The notes below the pieces were generated by a model, which did not search any database, was not told where the DNA came from, and worked only from the letters and a program-made list of their open reading frames with translations. Both the position numbers and the translations under genes were made by a program. Below are positions 41,445-43,772 of a stretch of 43,772 bases of DNA, one piece after another. Each line of letters opens with the position of its first letter. Position 1 is the stretch's first letter. The stretch is from Microvirga vignae. Lineage in GTDB: Bacteria > Pseudomonadota > Alphaproteobacteria > Rhizobiales > Beijerinckiaceae. The DNA lies in assembly GCF_001017175.1 (NCBI RefSeq), contig NZ_LCYG01000021.1, positions 90,861-134,632 on the forward strand, in the 5' to 3' direction.

Positions 41445-42103
41445 GCTTAAACCGGTGTCTCGCCTTCGCGGGTGCCTGTCTTCTGTTTGCCTCGCCTTCC
41501 GTCGCGCAAGCGCCGCGTGAGGCGAGAGGCGCCCCCATGGGGCAGTTCGATTTCTACGTGCTCGCCCTGTCCTGGTCGCCGGGTTTCTGCGAGATCAGCG
41601 GCCGGAAGAGCCGGCAATGCGAGGATGGAAGCGGCCTCGGCTTTGTCGTGCATGGCCTGTGGCCCCAGATGGAGCAGGGCTATCCCAGCTTCTGCGAACC
41701 CAGCGGCCGCTTCGTTCCCGGTACGGCGATCAAGGAGTTCTCGGGCCTCTTTCCCGACGAAAATCTCGCCCGCTATCAATGGCGCAAGCACGGAAGCTGC
41801 TCCGGCGAGAGCCCTGGCGGCTATTTCAAAGCCGTCCAGCGCGCCCGTGAGCGGGTCCGTATTCCGGACAGTTTCAAGGCCCTGGATGATCGCTCCAAGG
41901 TTCTGCCGAGCGAGATCGAACAAGCCTTCATGAGCGTTAATCCAGGATTGCGCGCTGACATGATCTCGGTTTCCTGCGGGCGGCGTATCTTTCGGGAAGT
42001 GCGGATCTGCCTCGACAAGGATCTGCGTGGCTTCCGCCAATGCTCCGAAGTTGATCGTGATGGCTGCCGCGGGGGCGAGCTCACGATCCCGGCCGTCCGC
42101 TAG
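41441..42103 (+). CDS. Ribonuclease T2 family protein
   Basis: A 220-residue secreted endoribonuclease. The TTG start at 41441 overlaps the preceding stop (TTGA) and leads into a signal peptide (LNRCLAFAGACLLFASPSVA); an earlier TTG at 41423 is possible. The catalytic blocks are intact: CAS I is FVVHGLWPQ with H71, CAS II is YQWRKHGSC with H117. Several Cys suit disulfides. RNase T2 enzymes cleave single-stranded RNA through 2',3'-cyclic phosphates, usually for scavenging. The TAG stop lies in a CTAG repeat edge. The preceding secreted protein is a candidate partner. Confidence 0.88.
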   Translation: MSLNRCLAFAGACLLFASPSVAQAPREARGAPMGQFDFYVLALSWSPGFCEISGRKSRQCEDGSGLGFVVHGLWPQMEQGYPSFCEPSGRFVPGTAIKEFSGLFPDENLARYQWRKHGSCSGESPGGYFKAVQRARERVRIPDSFKALDDRSKVLPSEIEQAFMSVNPGLRADMISVSCGRRIFREVRICLDKDLRGFRQCSEVDRDGCRGGELTIPAVR

Positions 42104-42209
42104 CATCGGACCCACAAGTGAAATGCGCTTTTGGGCAAATCCGATGCTCATTCTCTAGAGCAGCGCATCGTGCGGAAAACCGGGTCAACTTTTGCGCACG
42201 ATGCGCTAG
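42100..42209. repeat. CTAG-family double-palindrome repeat, copy 6
   Basis: CTAGCATCGGACCCACAAGTG begins at the stop codon of the RNase T2 gene. The first palindrome closes with CTTTTGGGCAAATCCGATGC; after CATTCTCTAGAGCAGC the second runs from GCATCGTGCGGAAAACCGGG to AACTTTTGCGCACGATGCGC and ends GCTAG. This is the cleanest copy, about 110 bases with CTAG at both ends, and ends ten bases before rlmJ. Confidence 0.82.
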
Positions 42210-42219
42210 GACGTGACGC

Positions 42220-43068
42220 ATGAATTACCGACACGCCTTCCACGCCGGCAATTTCGCCGACGTCATGAAACACGTTCTCGTGGTGAGGATCCTCGCCTAT
42301 TTGCAGCGCAAGGAAACGCCTCTGCGGGTTATCGATACCCATGCAGGGATTGGACTGTACGATCTTACCGCCGATGAGGCAGAACGGACAGGCGAATGGG
42401 TCGAGGGTATCGGTCGCCTCGATGAGCCTTTTGCGCCCGAGGTCGAGACCATCCTCGCACCCTATCGCAAGGTGGTCGCAGATGTGCGCACCCGGCATGG
42501 AGACACCATCTATCCCGGTTCGCCGGGCATCGTTCGTGAGCTTCTGCGGCGTCAGGACCGGGGCGTGTTCGTCGAGCTGCATCCCGCAGATTATGCAGTG
42601 CTGAACGAGGCTTTCAATGCGGTCTCGAATCTGAAGGTGATGCACCTCGATGGATGGACGGCCCTTCACGCGCTCATCCCGCCGAAGGAGAAGCGCGGGC
42701 TCGTCCTGATCGATCCGCCTTACGAGAAAACGGGCGAGCTGGAGCGGCTCGGGACGGAGCTGCTCGCCGCGCTCAAGAAATGGCCGACGGGCGTCTATGC
42801 GGGATGGTATCCTATCAAGGATGTGGCGCCAGTCGATGCCGTGGCTCAGCGGCTGCACGAGCAGAGCCCCCGTCCCGGTCTGCGGCTCGAGCTTTATGTG
42901 GACGATCCGCGCGACCCGTCGCGTCTCAATGGCAGCGGGCTCTTCGTTCTCAATCCGCCCTGGTCGCTGAAGGATGAGGCGGAGACCCTTCTGCCTGCTC
43001 TCGCAGAACGCCTCTCCCGCAGCGGCTATGGCGCTTATCGTTGTGAAGCCTTCGGCCCTCCTGCATAA
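42220..43068 (+). CDS. rlmJ: 23S rRNA (adenine(2030)-N6)-methyltransferase RlmJ
   Basis: A 282-residue SAM-dependent rRNA methyltransferase that modifies A2030 of 23S rRNA (E. coli numbering). It shows the N-terminal MNYRHAFHAGNFADVMKHV typical of RlmJ, the SAM motif VIDTHAGIGLYDL and the catalytic DPPYE at about residue 165. ATG at 42220; the repeat ends just ahead, so the promoter may lie in or before the repeat. Length normal. Confidence 0.95.
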   Translation: MNYRHAFHAGNFADVMKHVLVVRILAYLQRKETPLRVIDTHAGIGLYDLTADEAERTGEWVEGIGRLDEPFAPEVETILAPYRKVVADVRTRHGDTIYPGSPGIVRELLRRQDRGVFVELHPADYAVLNEAFNAVSNLKVMHLDGWTALHALIPPKEKRGLVLIDPPYEKTGELERLGTELLAALKKWPTGVYAGWYPIKDVAPVDAVAQRLHEQSPRPGLRLELYVDDPRDPSRLNGSGLFVLNPPWSLKDEAETLLPALAERLSRSGYGAYRCEAFGPPA

Positions 43069-43139
43069 GACGCATTGCCGCTTCCCTCGGGAGGGTTCAT
43101 GAATGCAGCCCTTCGCAAGCCTCCTCGATAGGAACATCC

Positions 43140-43745
43140 ATGCTCGTTCTTCGCTCGTCTCCTGCATCGCCGTTCGGCCGTAAGGTCAAAATCGCGGCTT
43201 CTCTTCTTGGTCTCTCCGAACGCATCCAGATTGTCGATGCGGATACGATGAGCCCGGAGGACAGCATCCGTCAGCAGAACCCCTTGGGCAAAATTCCCGC
43301 GTTGGTGCTGGAGAATGGAGAAGCGCTCTACGATTCCCGCGTAATCGTGGAATATCTCGATTTTCTCGCTGGCGGCGGGCGCATCTATCCGGCCGGTGAA
43401 GCGCGTTTCATGGCTTTGCGCGAGCAGGCACTGGCCGATGGCATCATGGATGCTGCGTTGCTCCAGGTCTACGAGGGTCGCTTCCGGCCGGATGACAAGC
43501 ACGAGCCGAAGTGGGTCACTCATCAGGCCGGCAAGGTGGAGCGGGGCCTCGCCTATGCAGAGTCACACCTCTCGACGCCGGCGGACACCCTGCATATCGG
43601 TCACATCGCACTGGCCTGCGCACTGGGCTATCTCGATCTGCGCTTTGCAGGCCGCTGGCGCGAGACGCATCCGAAGCTGGTGGCGTGGCTTGCCGATTTC
43701 GAGGCGCGCGTCCCGGCCTTCGCAAAAACGAAGGTGACCGCGTGA
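43140..43745 (+). CDS. Glutathione S-transferase family protein
   Basis: A 201-residue GST: N-terminal thioredoxin-like domain (MLVLRSSPASPFGRKVKIAA, with Ser near residue 7-10 as candidate catalytic residue, and GKIPALVLENGEALYDSRVI with the cis-Pro and Ser contacting glutathione), then an all-helical C-terminal domain. The substrate is unknown. ATG at 43140 follows AGGAACATCC. The terminator-like sequence directly after it is cut by the window end. Confidence 0.87.
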   Translation: MLVLRSSPASPFGRKVKIAASLLGLSERIQIVDADTMSPEDSIRQQNPLGKIPALVLENGEALYDSRVIVEYLDFLAGGGRIYPAGEARFMALREQALADGIMDAALLQVYEGRFRPDDKHEPKWVTHQAGKVERGLAYAESHLSTPADTLHIGHIALACALGYLDLRFAGRWRETHPKLVAWLADFEARVPAFAKTKVTA

Positions 43746-43746
43746 A

Positions 43747-43772
43747 AATAAAAAGGCCCGGGTTTCCCCGGG
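43747..43772 (+). terminator. Probable terminator cut by the window end
   Basis: AAAATAAAAAGGCCCGGG-TTTC-CCCGGG starts a G+C-rich stem right after the GST stop. The matching CC and T tract would fall beyond 43772. Confidence 0.45.

Overview
The window is high-GC chromosomal DNA from an alphaproteobacterium, most likely order Hyphomicrobiales; a Microvirga/Methylobacteriaceae-type genome is my best guess from protein flavour and intergenic repeats, not a proven assignment. Supporting signs are a three-gene petABC (fbc) operon with separate cytochrome b and c1, the uvrC-pgsA-moaD-moaE order, a perfect EcfG-type stress promoter (GGAAC-N16-CGTT) and a perfect CtrA box (TTAA-N7-TTAAC). I see no rRNA, tRNA, CRISPR array, transposase, integrase or phage gene. 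The region is almost entirely core or housekeeping sequence.

Layout. 1-3.6 kb: stress-type DUF4142 protein, a metallophosphoesterase/YbaK pair, a probable frameshifted remnant, an unrecognised 39-codon gene and a NUDIX hydrolase. 3.9-11.3 kb: a GNAT acetyltransferase converging on a four-gene minus-strand operon (MoxR AAA ATPase, DUF58, BatA/DUF4159 protein, VWA/amidotransferase-like membrane protein). 11.5-14.2 kb: overlapping plus-strand operon DUF1285 - CoA-type NUDIX - DUF6111 - CCA-adding enzyme. 14.4-17.7 kb: hemF, trmL and an ABC exporter. 18-20.9 kb: petABC with a strong terminator. 21-24.3 kb: a small membrane protein, a 2H phosphoesterase and an adenine-salvage run (mtnP, apt, HD nucleotidase-like). 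24.3-26 kb: tandem MaoC protein and endonuclease V. 26-28 kb: DoxX-like membrane protein and truncated haemoglobin. 28-31 kb: ychF, pth, rplY. 31-32.5 kb: MarR regulator divergent from an EamA transporter around a 13-bp inverted repeat. 32.6-35.4 kb: prs, a lipoprotein, a BenE-type transporter. 35.6-39.1 kb: uvrC, pgsA, moaD, moaE. 39-43.8 kb: small secreted proteins, a 33-codon membrane peptide with a CtrA promoter, an extensin-like lipoprotein, RNase T2, rlmJ and a GST.

Six copies of a dispersed, CTAG-edged double-palindrome repeat lie between genes, and in three cases the CTAG edge supplies the TAG stop codon of the preceding gene.

Nothing here is an obvious new defence or mobile system. 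The most promising little-described items are the CtrA-box/33-residue membrane peptide/extensin-like peptidase locus, the MoxR-DUF58-DUF4159-VWA operon with unequal MIDAS motifs, the terminator-like hairpin in the rplY leader, and the repeat family that ends genes.
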